DNA of 64,000 nucleotides from NCBI RefSeq assembly GCF_902859825.1, contig NZ_CADIKB010000003.1:186001-250000 (forward strand), in the 5' to 3' direction. Source of the stretch: Paraburkholderia phenoliruptrix. GTDB taxonomy: Bacteria > Pseudomonadota > Gammaproteobacteria > Burkholderiales > Burkholderiaceae. A program made the position numbers and the translations under genes. Positions 17,886 to 26,385 of the stretch are shown here, piece after piece (within the stretch, counting starts at the first letter, position 1; the number at the start of each line of letters is the position of its first letter). The notes under the pieces were generated by a model, which saw only the letters and a list, made by a program, of their open reading frames with translations, was not told where the DNA came from and ran no database searches.

Positions 17886-18536
17886 TCACAAGCGCGGAGC
17901 CAGATAGATCACCGCATAGATCGGCAACCAGCTCAGGACGACGAAATACCAGTACATCGCGTTCTCGCTCACATCGACGAAACGCTTTCCTTCAAACGGA
18001 CCGGTGAAGAGCAGCACGGCGAGCACCGCGGTGTCCACGGCATCGGTAATCAGGTGGGTCGTGTGCAAACCCAGCAGCAGCCAGACCACGGAGCCGTACG
18101 AGTTGGTGTACCAGCTCACGTTCAGCGCGGCGAATTCGAAGGCGCGCAATACGAGAAACGCCAGGGCGAACAGCAGGCATACGGCGAGCCACAGGCGCGA
18201 GCGGGTGCGGTCCTGACGGTCGGCGGCCCGTTTCGCCAGCTGGTTCGGCCACATGCTGACGAGCAGGATCGCCGTGTTGGCGGTGCCCCACAGCAGTTGC
18301 GGCGGCGCGGCATTGAGCGGCCAGCTCGCAGTCAGGCCGCGCAGATAGAAATACGCCATGGCGGCGATGGCGAACACCGTGCCCTCGATCAGCATCAGGC
18401 ACATGGTGGCCCACCACATCAAGCTGCGATGCCCGAAGCCGAAGCTCGGCAGATGGCGTACGTCGAGCATCAGGGCGGGCGCCGCGCCGTTCTGATCCGA
18501 TGCGGCACCGGCGGGCACTTTGCGCAGTTCCGTCAT
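17886..18536 (-). CDS. ctaE: Cytochrome c oxidase subunit III
   Basis: 216 residues, five to six membrane helices. The segments WWATMCLMLIEGTVFAIAAM, VSMWPNQLAKRAA, LRAFEFAALNVSWYTNSYGS and LLGLHTTHLITDAVDTAVLA, and an end reading AMYWYFVVLSWLPIYAVIYL, match the heme-copper oxidase subunit III family (GLHxxH motif). The subunit lacks the first two helices of long COX III proteins, as is common in caa3 and bo3 enzymes. The ATG overlaps the subunit I stop (ATGA). Confidence 0.9.
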   Translation of the reverse strand: MTELRKVPAGAASDQNGAAPALMLDVRHLPSFGFGHRSLMWWATMCLMLIEGTVFAIAAMAYFYLRGLTASWPLNAAPPQLLWGTANTAILLVSMWPNQLAKRAADRQDRTRSRLWLAVCLLFALAFLVLRAFEFAALNVSWYTNSYGSVVWLLLGLHTTHLITDAVDTAVLAVLLFTGPFEGKRFVDVSENAMYWYFVVLSWLPIYAVIYLAPRL

Positions 18537-20482
18537 GGCCGTTGCTCCAGTTGCAGCGCGCGTTTGTTCTGCCCGCGGTTGGGCCAGAACCAGCCGATCA
18601 TCGCGACGATGACGGGCACGGAGCCCCACACGACGGCCCACGGCGAGAAGATCGAGCCGATAAACAGCACGGTGGTCGCGACCGCGCTGAGAAACGGCCA
18701 GATGGACGGGGACGGAAAGAGCAGACGCAAATCGGGCAGCGCATCGAGCGCGGTAGTGGACAGCACCTCGCGCGATTCGGCCGCGAGGCCGCTGACATAC
18801 GCGGGCTCGCCGCCGGGTTCCCACAGCGGATCGCGTCCGTGAACCACCGGCAGCGCGTCGAAATTATGCGGCGGCGGCGGGCTCGCGGTGCTCCACTCGA
18901 GCGTGCCCGCGCCCCACGGATCCGCGCCTGCCACGGCGCCATGCCGGTAGCTATGCAGCGCATTGACGATAAATACGAGGACGCTGACGCCGATGGTGAG
19001 CGCGCCTATCGTCGCCGTGAGGTTCAGGCCGTCCCAGCCCATCCCGGGCGGATAGGTCCACACGCGGCGTGGCATGCCGTGCAGGCCGAGAATGTGCATC
19101 GGAAAGAACGTCACATTAAAGCCGATAAAAAAGAGCCAGAATTGCAGGCGTCCCAGCGTCTCGTTCATCAGGCGGCCGGTGGCTTTCGGATACCAGTAAT
19201 AGAACGCGCCGAACAGCGGGAACACCGCGCCGCCGAGCAGCACGTAATGCAGATGCGCGACCACGAAGTAGGTATCGTGCACTTGCAGATCGAGCGACAC
19301 CGAACCGAGCATCACGCCCGTCATGCCGCCCATCACGAGGATGAAGAAGAAGCCGAGCGCGAACCACAGGGGCGTCTTCAGGTTGAGGCGGCCCGTCCAC
19401 AGGGTGGCGATCCAGCAGAAGATCTGCACACCGGACGGTATCGCGATCATCAGGCTCGCGGCGGTGAAAAAGCTCTTGCCGAGCGCCGGAATACTGGTCG
19501 CGAACATGTGATGCACCCACAGGCCGAACGCGAGAAACGCGGTGGTGATGAGCGCGAGCACCATAACGGGGTAGCCGAATATCGGGCGGCGCGCAAAGGT
19601 CGGGATAATCGACGAGAGAAAACCGAGCGGCGGAATGAAGATCAGGTACACCTCGGGATGGCCGAAGAACCAGAACAGGTGCTGCCACAACAATACGTCG
19701 CCGCCGCGCGCAGGGTTGTAGAAATGCGTGCCGACCAGACGGTCCAGAATCAGTGCGGTACTGCTCAGCATCACGGCGGGCATCGCGAACAGCACCATGA
19801 ACTGCGTAATCAGCGTGGCCCACACGAAGAGCGGCATGCGGTTAAGCGACATGCCCGGCGCGCGCATCTTGAAGATGGTGGTGATGAGCACCACCGCTTC
19901 GAGCAGGCCGGAGAGTTCGGTGAAGGTGATCATCTGCGCCCAGATGTCGACGCCTTTGCCCGTCGAATAATCGGGGCCGGCGAGCGGCACGTAGCTGAAC
20001 CAGCCGGCGTCCGGTCCCGCGCCGAGCAGGAACGCGACATATAGCGTCGTGCCGCCGAACAGGAAGACCCAGTAGGCGTAGGCGTTCATGCGCGGAAAGG
20101 CGACGCTGCGCGCGCCGATCATCAACGGAACGAGCCATCCGGCGACGGCCTGCATGACCGGCACGGCGAACAGAAACATCATGGTCGTGCCGTGAATCGT
20201 GAAGAGCTGGTTATACAGCTCCGGTCCGACGAGGCGATTGCCGGGCCGCGCCAGTTGCAGGCGCATGGCGAGCGCGAGAAGGCCCGCCAGCAGAAAGAAG
20301 ACGAAGGTGGTGATCACGAAGCGCCGCGCGACGGTCTTGTGGTTGATCGCCGACAGCCGGCCGAGCCAGCCCGGCGGGTCGCTCCAGGTGCGGGCCAGCG
20401 CCTCGACAATCTCGGGGCCCGCGGCGGGGCCGTCGACGAGATGCTCGAGGGACCGCCCAGAGGGAGAATGACGTTCGCTCAT
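18533..20482 (-). CDS. ctaD: Cytochrome c oxidase subunit I with altered proton-channel residues
   Basis: 649 residues. Twelve core helices carry the heme-copper site: FTIHGTTMMFLFAVPV, FFGHPEVYLIFIPPLGF with the His-Tyr pair and Glu277, GLWVHHMFAT, and DTYFVVAHLHYVLLGG. After the core come a linker and two extra helices (about 575-630), as in caa3-type enzymes. Two usually invariant channel residues differ: the D-channel Asp in the DMAFPRMN-type motif is Ser126 (ARSVAFPRMN), and the K-channel Lys in TGIK is Gln353 (PSGVQIFCW). The numbering parallels Paracoccus D124, E278 and K354. The ATG overlaps the subunit II stop (ATGA). The frame is open further upstream over ctaC, where it is a shadow. 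Confidence 0.93.
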   Translation of the reverse strand: MSERHSPSGRSLEHLVDGPAAGPEIVEALARTWSDPPGWLGRLSAINHKTVARRFVITTFVFFLLAGLLALAMRLQLARPGNRLVGPELYNQLFTIHGTTMMFLFAVPVMQAVAGWLVPLMIGARSVAFPRMNAYAYWVFLFGGTTLYVAFLLGAGPDAGWFSYVPLAGPDYSTGKGVDIWAQMITFTELSGLLEAVVLITTIFKMRAPGMSLNRMPLFVWATLITQFMVLFAMPAVMLSSTALILDRLVGTHFYNPARGGDVLLWQHLFWFFGHPEVYLIFIPPLGFLSSIIPTFARRPIFGYPVMVLALITTAFLAFGLWVHHMFATSIPALGKSFFTAASLMIAIPSGVQIFCWIATLWTGRLNLKTPLWFALGFFFILVMGGMTGVMLGSVSLDLQVHDTYFVVAHLHYVLLGGAVFPLFGAFYYWYPKATGRLMNETLGRLQFWLFFIGFNVTFFPMHILGLHGMPRRVWTYPPGMGWDGLNLTATIGALTIGVSVLVFIVNALHSYRHGAVAGADPWGAGTLEWSTASPPPPHNFDALPVVHGRDPLWEPGGEPAYVSGLAAESREVLSTTALDALPDLRLLFPSPSIWPFLSAVATTVLFIGSIFSPWAVVWGSVPVIVAMIGWFWPNRGQNKRALQLEQRP

Positions 20483-21573
20483 TGAAGGGTTCCGATCCAT
20501 GCGACAAGGGCATTGAGGTCCTGCGCCGACAACTGGCTGGCAGGCATCGTGGTGCCGGGCTTCATGCTGCCGGGCGCCTTGATCCACGACTCCAGATTCG
20601 CAGGGGTGTTCTCGAACGTGCCGGCGCCGAGCATCGGGCGGCTCATCACGTGCGTGAGATCGGGCCCGAGCACGCCGTGCGCCGAGGTGCCGCGCACCGT
20701 ATGGCAACCGGCGCAGTTGCCGGTCGTGAAGAGGCGTTCGCCCTGCGCCTGCAGCGCGTTGACGGGCTGCGGCGCGGGCGCGCGCTGCCGCGCCACCCAG
20801 GCGTCGTATTGGGCGGGCGGCTCGGCCACCACGGTGAAGGCCATCAGCGCATGTTCGAGGCCGCAGAATTCCGCGCACTGGCCGCGATAGGTGCCGGCGC
20901 GGTCGGCGCGAAATTCGATGGTCGATTGGCGCCCCGGAATCATGTCCTTTTTGCCGTGCAGATTCGGGGCCCAGAAGGTATGGATCACGTCGTCGGCCTT
21001 TAGGGAGATGACGACGGGCCGGCCGACCGGAATGTGCAGTTCGTTCGCCACAGCGAAGCCGCTGCCCGGCGCGTCGTCGGCGTAACGGGCTTCCCACCAC
21101 CACTGGTGTCCGGTCATCTCCAGATGAACGGCGTCGGCGACGGGCAATCGCGACAGCGCGCGGTCGGTCGCAACGTCGGCGAGGAGCAGGCCGAACAGCA
21201 GCACGACCGACACGGCCGCCGCTCCGCCCACCACGCGGCGCACGCGTTTTTCCGGGCGCTCCAGCGGGCCGAGGTCGGGACGCGCATCGCGGTCCGCGCG
21301 CGGCGCGCGCGTCATCGCGACGAGGAGCGCGATCAGCACCGCCGCGAACACCAGAGAGCAGACCGTCAGGGTGAGTGTCCAGAGCGAAAAGATGTGGGAC
21401 GCCTGCACGCCCGCCGGACTGAGCGCATCATGGGCCGGTGCAGCAGAAGCAGCCCGCGCATGCAACGCGACCCCGCAGCAGGAAGCCGCCGCGATCCGCA
21501 GCCGCCGCGCGCCGCGCGGGCGTTTTCCAGCAGGGTTTGTCTGCCGGCTTCGAGGGGCTTTGCCTGCGTGCAT
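20479..21573 (-). CDS. ctaC: Cytochrome c oxidase subunit II with fused cytochrome c domain (caa3 type)
   Basis: About 364 residues. A basic, signal-like N-terminus is followed by two membrane helices and a cupredoxin domain with the CuA site GQCAEFCGLEHALM (Cys, Cys, His, Met) and the aromatic patch GHQWWWEARY. A C-terminal cytochrome c domain has CAGCH near residue 279 and the Met ligand region PGTTMPAS. The heme c receives electrons and CuA passes them to subunit I. First gene of the operon. The start is uncertain: ATG 21573 has no clear ribosome site and the frame continues upstream to a TTG at 21666. Confidence 0.9.
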   Translation of the reverse strand: MHAGKAPRSRQTNPAGKRPRGARRLRIAAASCCGVALHARAASAAPAHDALSPAGVQASHIFSLWTLTLTVCSLVFAAVLIALLVAMTRAPRADRDARPDLGPLERPEKRVRRVVGGAAAVSVVLLFGLLLADVATDRALSRLPVADAVHLEMTGHQWWWEARYADDAPGSGFAVANELHIPVGRPVVISLKADDVIHTFWAPNLHGKKDMIPGRQSTIEFRADRAGTYRGQCAEFCGLEHALMAFTVVAEPPAQYDAWVARQRAPAPQPVNALQAQGERLFTTGNCAGCHTVRGTSAHGVLGPDLTHVMSRPMLGAGTFENTPANLESWIKAPGSMKPGTTMPASQLSAQDLNALVAWIGTLQ

Positions 21574-21905
21574 GCTTCGGCGGGGGGTGAGTGGTGGGCG
21601 TTTGCGAGTGGTTAGCAAGCGCTGTACCTTCGCGGAGTTGGCCGGCGCACGGCCTTGCGCTGACAATTTGCGCAGAGTCTTTCAAACACTTACACCCGTT
21701 TGAGGCCGTCTTCGCTCAGAGCGCTTCATCTCGCTTGCGTTCGCTAATAAAATGTCACGATGCGCATAAAGCCGCAAAGGACCGGCTTTTCCGGGGCTTT
21801 ACGTGCGAGAGAAGGTCGAACAGTAGAAGACAATACGCGGTGCGCCGTCGCGCCGCGCATTAAATCGCAGATAGGTCCTCGGCCTATTTTCCATGGAGCA
21901 TCTTG
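21574..21905. promoter_or_regulatory. Divergent intergenic region, ctaC and hybrid kinase
   Basis: 332 bases without a supported gene between the ctaC start and the kinase start. It must hold the oxidase operon promoter on the minus strand and the kinase promoter on the plus strand. Visible features are an A/T-rich patch (TAATAAAAT near 21746-21754) and an imperfect hairpin near 21771-21806 built from AAAGCC, GGCTTT and GGGGCTTTA. No convincing -35/-10 pair can be assigned. Confidence 0.4.
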
Positions 21906-24251
21906 ATGGCGCAGGCATACGAGCCGGATGACATCGTTCAGAATTGGGCCAATATCTGGCTTCGATCCTTGCGCGACTACGCCGTGACCGGGCTGTCCGA
22001 AGACGGCCGCATCCGCTCGTGGAATCCGGGCGGAGAAGCTATTCACGGCTTTCGCGAGGAGGAGGTCATCGGGCAGCCGCTGGAAATCTTTTACACGGCT
22101 GAGGAGCGTGCAAAAGGGCTCCCGCACACCGCACTCGCCACGGCGCGCCGCGAAGGGCGCTTCGAAGGTGAAGGCTGGCGTCTGCGCAAGGACGGCAAGG
22201 TGTTCTGGGCAAGCGTCGTGTTGACGGCGCTGCGTTCGCCCGACGGTGCGCTCGTCGGCTTCGGCGAGATCGTGCGCGATATGACCGACAAGAAGACGGT
22301 GCACGAGGCCGTGCTGGAAAGCGAGCGGCGTTTCCGGCTGCTCGTGGACGGCGTGACCGATTACGCGATCTTCATGCTCTCGCCGGAAGGCATGGTCACC
22401 AACTGGAATTCGGGCGCACGCCGCATCAAGGGCTATACGGCGAGTGAAATCATCGGCTCGCATTTTTCGCGCTTCTACACGCCGGAAGACGCCGCGAAGG
22501 GACTCCCGCAGCGCGGGCTCGCAGCGGCGGCGCGCGACGGCCGCTTCGAAGCGGAAGGGTGGCGCGTGCGCAAGGACGGCACGCGTTTCTGGGCGCACGT
22601 GGTGATCGACGCGATCCGCGACGGCGGCACGCTGGTCGGCTTCGCAAAGATCACGCGCGACATTACCGAGCGAATGGAAGCAACGCGGCTGCTCGAAGAG
22701 ACCCGCGTGGCGCTCGTGCAGTCGCAGAAAATGGAAGCCATCGGCAAGCTCACAGGCGGGGTTGCGCACGACTTCAACAACGTCATGCAGATTTTGCGCG
22801 GCAACCTGGAATTGCTGGAAAGCCGCCATAAGCGCGACGGCTGGACGCGCGAGCGCCTCGACAAGGCAATCGACGCAGTGGAGCGCGGCGCGAAACTCGC
22901 CTCGCAGCTGCTCGCGTTCGGGCGCCAGCAGCCGTTGCGGCCTATCGTCATCAATCTGGCGGCCGCGATTCGCGGCATGGACGACCTGCTGCGCCGTGCG
23001 CTCGGCGAAACGGTCCAGATCGAAACCGTGGTGGCGGGCGGACTGTGGAATACGCTCGTCGACGTGCATCAGTTGGAGAACGTGATCCTCAATCTTGCGA
23101 TCAATGCACGCGACGCGATGAAAGAAGGCGGCAAGCTGACCATGGAAGTGTCGAACGCCATGCTCGACGACCAATACGTGGTGGGCTTTCCCGACGTGCC
23201 GGCGGGCCAGTACGTGATGCTCGCCGTGACCGACACCGGCACGGGCATGCCGCCCGAAGTCGTGCAGCGCGCGTTCGATCCTTTTTTCACGACGAAACCG
23301 GAAGGCGAGGGCACGGGCCTCGGGCTCAGCATGGCCTATGGCTTCGTCAAGCAGAGCGGCGGCCACATCCGGATTTACAGCGAAGTGGGCCACGGCACGA
23401 CGGTCAAGATCTATCTGCCGCGCTCCACGGAAGAAGCGGTCGAGACGCCGGCTCCGCAGCCCGTCACGCTGCTCGGCGGGACGGAGACCATCCTCGTCGT
23501 GGAAGACGACAAGGAGGTGCAATCCACCGTGGTCGACACGCTGTCCGGCCTCGGCTACAGCGTGCTGAAGGCGAACGACGCGGAACAGGCGCTCGCCGTG
23601 GTGCGCAGCGGCGTGCATATCGACTTGCTGTTTACCGACGTCGTCATGCCGGGGCCGCTGCGCAGCCCGGCCATGGTCGCGCAGGCCGTGCAGTTGTTGC
23701 CGCGCCTGAAGGTGCTTTTTACATCAGGCTATACGCAAAACGCGATCGTGCACGGCGGGCGGCTCGACCCCGGCGTCGAACTGCTAAGCAAGCCCTATAG
23801 CCGCGAGCAGCTCGCGTACAAGATACGGCAGATACTCGGCGTGCCGCCGCTCGCCCGCAGCGCTGCGTCGGAGGAAACACGGCCCGCGCCGGCGGCTCGC
23901 GCGAGTCTGCGTCTGCTGCTGGTTGACGACGACGTGGAGACGTCGGAGGCCGTTGGCGAATTGCTGAAGCTCGTGGGCCACGACGTGACTATCACGGGTT
24001 CGCCGCAAGAGGCGTTGCGCCTGCTTGAGGCAGAACGGTTCGACGTGCTGATCACGGATCTCTCCATGCCGGCCATGCCCGGCCTCGAGCTGGCCCAACG
24101 CGCCACGCAATTGCGGCCCACGCTACGCATTATTTTTGCATCGGGCCATGAAATGCCTGCCGTGAAGGCATTGCCGTTTCGCTGGGGCGCACTTCGCAAG
24201 CCGTACAGCATCGACGAACTGGACGCAATGCTGCGCGGCTTCGACGAATGA
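21906..24251 (+). CDS. Hybrid sensor histidine kinase, PAS-PAS-HisKA-HATPase-REC-REC
   Basis: 781 residues, no membrane segment, so a cytoplasmic sensor. Two PAS domains (about 20-140 and 150-262) are near repeats of each other: IRSWNPGGEAIHGF against VTNWNSGARRIKGY. HisKA has phospho-acceptor His288 in GGVAHDFNN. HATPase motifs are LAINARDAM, DTGTGMPPE and GEGTGLGLSMAYGF. Two receiver domains follow with Asp578 (LFTDVVMPG) and Asp718 (LITDLSMPA), and no DNA-binding output domain. Signalling therefore goes to a separate partner. ATG 21906 has GGAG seven bases upstream. It is divergent from the caa3 operon; a regulatory link is possible but only positional. Confidence 0.9.
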   Translation: MAQAYEPDDIVQNWANIWLRSLRDYAVTGLSEDGRIRSWNPGGEAIHGFREEEVIGQPLEIFYTAEERAKGLPHTALATARREGRFEGEGWRLRKDGKVFWASVVLTALRSPDGALVGFGEIVRDMTDKKTVHEAVLESERRFRLLVDGVTDYAIFMLSPEGMVTNWNSGARRIKGYTASEIIGSHFSRFYTPEDAAKGLPQRGLAAAARDGRFEAEGWRVRKDGTRFWAHVVIDAIRDGGTLVGFAKITRDITERMEATRLLEETRVALVQSQKMEAIGKLTGGVAHDFNNVMQILRGNLELLESRHKRDGWTRERLDKAIDAVERGAKLASQLLAFGRQQPLRPIVINLAAAIRGMDDLLRRALGETVQIETVVAGGLWNTLVDVHQLENVILNLAINARDAMKEGGKLTMEVSNAMLDDQYVVGFPDVPAGQYVMLAVTDTGTGMPPEVVQRAFDPFFTTKPEGEGTGLGLSMAYGFVKQSGGHIRIYSEVGHGTTVKIYLPRSTEEAVETPAPQPVTLLGGTETILVVEDDKEVQSTVVDTLSGLGYSVLKANDAEQALAVVRSGVHIDLLFTDVVMPGPLRSPAMVAQAVQLLPRLKVLFTSGYTQNAIVHGGRLDPGVELLSKPYSREQLAYKIRQILGVPPLARSAASEETRPAPAARASLRLLLVDDDVETSEAVGELLKLVGHDVTITGSPQEALRLLEAERFDVLITDLSMPAMPGLELAQRATQLRPTLRIIFASGHEMPAVKALPFRWGALRKPYSIDELDAMLRGFDE

Positions 24252-24271
24252 CGGCACGTCGGGCCGCGCTG

Positions 24272-24553
24272 TCAGGGCCTGCCTGAACCGCCGGCAAATT
24301 TGAAATGCGCGACCGCCGCAGCGGCGTCGCGTTTGCCGCGGTGCCGCAGCTCTTCCGCGAGGAGCTGCTGGAACAGCGAGACTTGCGCGTCCCCATACAT
24401 TTGACAGAACTCGGCGAGGGTTTCGGCAATCGCGCGCTTTTCGCTTTCCGGCGTCAAGGTACTGCCGATATGCGAAGAGCCGCGCGCCAGTTCCGGCAGG
24501 TACGCAAGGCGGGCGCTGGCTGCAGCGGCGCCGCCGGATTTTGCCTTCGGCAT
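24272..24553 (-). CDS. Unknown small helical protein
   Basis: 93 residues, Ala-rich ends around a helical core (SEKRAIAETLAEFCQMYGDAQVSLFQQLLAEELRHR). No family recognised and no membrane segment. It starts at ATG 24553 with only a weak GAGAG site. Its end is 20 bases from the end of the convergent kinase gene. Codon pattern and composition look real, but function cannot be proposed. Confidence 0.55.
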   Translation of the reverse strand: MPKAKSGGAAAASARLAYLPELARGSSHIGSTLTPESEKRAIAETLAEFCQMYGDAQVSLFQQLLAEELRHRGKRDAAAAVAHFKFAGGSGRP

Positions 24554-24658
24554 GGAGGTCTCTCAGGTTTTTTTATTAATGTACGGCGAGGCTGGCTCGC
24601 CGGTATGGTGTGGTAACCGACGTTGCCTGGAATTTATCGCGCGATCCTGAAGGAAATC

Positions 24659-25144
24659 TTAAGGCTGCGCGCGAGCCGCGAGGCCGCCTGGTTTCGGCTC
24701 TGCTGCAAGATGGCTCGTATCGGACAAGCCGCGCGGGCGGTCCACGTCCTCTTGCGCAGTCCGTCTGATGGGGGGCAATCCGCTGATCTTTTCAGCCAGC
24801 ATCCGCTCGTACACGCCGAAATGCAGATCCACCTCCTCCTGCGTCACCACCGTCACGAAAATGCGCACCTGTGACGGCAGCAAGCCGAGCACCGTGGCAA
24901 TCGCCGCTTCCAGTTGCGGGGCGCACAGGCGGTCTTCGGCGAAGGTGGTGCCCACCGAGATGTCGTACGCTTTTTCTTCTCGCACCGCAACATCCACGAG
25001 GCGCGCGCGAGCGCTCATGTTGTTCTCGATGGCAATGCGTATCACGTCGACGGCGGTGCGCATGCCCTCGGTGGGAAACCCCCTTGGCGAGCGCAGGCAC
25101 ACGCGGTGCCGTCCCAGAGTCAGCCAGTCCGAATCGAATTCCAT
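24659..25144 (-). CDS. Unknown conserved-looking protein (161 aa)
   Basis: 161 residues with a regular alpha/beta appearance: VDVIRIAIENNMSARARLVD, AYDISVGTTFAEDRLCAPQL and VRIFVTVVTQEEVDLHFGVY. No signal peptide or membrane segment, and no family recognised. The start at 25144 is chosen because GGAGAAAGG precedes it; a GTG at 25159 in the same frame has no ribosome site. The C-terminal 30 residues are Arg/Pro/Ala-rich and may be disordered. Confidence 0.55.
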   Translation of the reverse strand: MEFDSDWLTLGRHRVCLRSPRGFPTEGMRTAVDVIRIAIENNMSARARLVDVAVREEKAYDISVGTTFAEDRLCAPQLEAAIATVLGLLPSQVRIFVTVVTQEEVDLHFGVYERMLAEKISGLPPIRRTAQEDVDRPRGLSDTSHLAAEPKPGGLAARAQP

Positions 25145-25227
25145 GCCTTTCTCCGACACTTGTTTGATCTCGCACGACTATGTGGTTTCGCCTCTATTTT
25201 TCAAGGGCAAAAATTTGCAGGAAGGGT

Positions 25228-25256
25228 CTTGAAATCGTGTTGGGCGGATTTATTTT
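25228..25256 (+). promoter_or_regulatory. Candidate promoter for the Hsp20 genes
   Basis: TTGAAA (25229-25234), 16 bases, then TATTTT (25251-25256) forms a sigma-70-like promoter about 165 bases before the first Hsp20 start. The -35 element within CTTGAAA also matches the sigma-32 -35 box, but no CCCCAT-like -10 follows, so heat-shock sigma use is uncertain. Confidence 0.4.
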
Positions 25257-25420
25257 AGATTCCGCTCAGTGAGTGTTCCGGGCACGTAGAGAAGTAGACA
25301 CGCCCCTTCCGGCGGCGCGCTGCATGCCCGATTTGTCTGTCAGCGGGTGCGGGCAGGCGGAGCGGAGCGCGTTGTCCCCGTCCGTCTCCTCGCCCCGGCA
25401 CTACCGAGGAGGAAACGATC

Positions 25421-25861
25421 ATGAGTGACCTTTACTTCGCGACCGACCTGTTCAGTCAGTTCGACCGTCTGCAGCAGCAGATGTCGGCGCTGTTCGGCGG
25501 TTTCCCTTCGAGCATCCGCTCCGGCCGCCTGCCGGCCTTTCCGCAAATCAATATCGGCACCACCGACGACTCAATCGAGATTGTCGCGTTCGCGCCGGGC
25601 ATCGATCCGTCGCAACTCGACGTGTCCATCGACAAGGGCTTGCTGACGATTGCCGGCGAGCGCAAGCGCGTCGCGCCCGAGGCCGACGAGTCCACGCGTC
25701 AGTACGCGCAGGAGCGGTTCACGGGCTCTTTCCGCCGCGTGATCGAACTGCCGCAACAGGCCGATCCCGACAAGGTCGAGGCACGCTACTCGAACGGCTG
25801 TCTGTCGATCAGCGTCGGCAAGCGCGAATCGTCGAGGCCTCGCGCCATCGCCATTCAGTAA
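25421..25861 (+). CDS. Small heat-shock protein Hsp20 family (first of pair)
   Basis: 146 residues with an alpha-crystallin domain at about residues 40-140: INIGTTDDSIEIVAFAPGID, LDVSIDKGLLTIAGERK, FTGSFRRVIELP and the C-terminal YSNGCLSISVGKRE. These ATP-independent holdases keep unfolding proteins soluble in the cytoplasm. The usual C-terminal I-x-I anchor is present as AIAI at the end. GAGGAGGAAA is a strong ribosome site. The gene is followed after 24 bases by a second Hsp20 gene, so the two form an operon. Confidence 0.92.
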   Translation: MSDLYFATDLFSQFDRLQQQMSALFGGFPSSIRSGRLPAFPQINIGTTDDSIEIVAFAPGIDPSQLDVSIDKGLLTIAGERKRVAPEADESTRQYAQERFTGSFRRVIELPQQADPDKVEARYSNGCLSISVGKRESSRPRAIAIQ

Positions 25862-25885
25862 TCATCAGCCGTGATGGAGGGAATC

Positions 25886-26293
25886 ATGAGCGATACGACT
25901 CAAGTCGTCCAGAAGGATCAGCAGCCGGTGGCACGCGGTGAACGCGAGCAGGCTGAGCCGCGTGCGACGCTCACGCCGCCCGTCGACGTGATCGAGAACG
26001 CACATGGCGTCACGCTGTGGGCGGATTTGCCGGGCGTGTCCAAAGAGAAGCTGGAAGTGCGCGTGCACGACGGCAATCTGCATATCGAAGCGGAGGCGAG
26101 CGTGCCGACACGCGCGGGCCTGCGTCTGCAGCACGCGGAAATCCGCGCGCCGCATTTCAAGCGTTCCTTCACGCTGGGCGCGGAATTCGACACGTCGAAG
26201 ATCGAAGCCAATCTGCAGGACGGCGTGCTGAAACTCGTCATTCCGCGACGCGAAGAAGCGCGGCCGCGCCGAATTGAAGTGAACGTCGGTTGA
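25886..26293 (+). CDS. Small heat-shock protein Hsp20 family (second of pair)
   Basis: 135 residues. The alpha-crystallin domain (about 35-130) reads ENAHGVTLWADLPGVSKEKL, VRVHDGNLHIEAEASV and FKRSFTLGAEFDTSKIEA, ending in VLKLVIPRREEARPRRIEV. It is clearly a different subtype from its upstream neighbour, as in paired sHsps that form mixed oligomers. The ATG at 25886 is set by GGAGGGAATC; an earlier in-frame ATG at 25874 would put that ribosome site inside the gene. Confidence 0.9.
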   Translation: MSDTTQVVQKDQQPVARGEREQAEPRATLTPPVDVIENAHGVTLWADLPGVSKEKLEVRVHDGNLHIEAEASVPTRAGLRLQHAEIRAPHFKRSFTLGAEFDTSKIEANLQDGVLKLVIPRREEARPRRIEVNVG

Positions 26294-26385
26294 TGCCGTT
26301 TGCCACGGCTCCTTCCTGGGGCCGTGGCTTTCACGCCCGCAGTGAGCCCGCAATTCGGCGATTCGGCGAGCGATTTGCCGAACGT

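Noticed and set aside
18500..20044. 514-codon plus-strand frame opposite ctaD
   Set aside because: Very charged shadow translation; ctaD on the minus strand is certain.
21744..23618. 624-codon minus-strand frame opposite the hybrid kinase
   Set aside because: Shadow of the kinase gene, with the duplicated PAS region repeated in mirror form; no recognisable protein.
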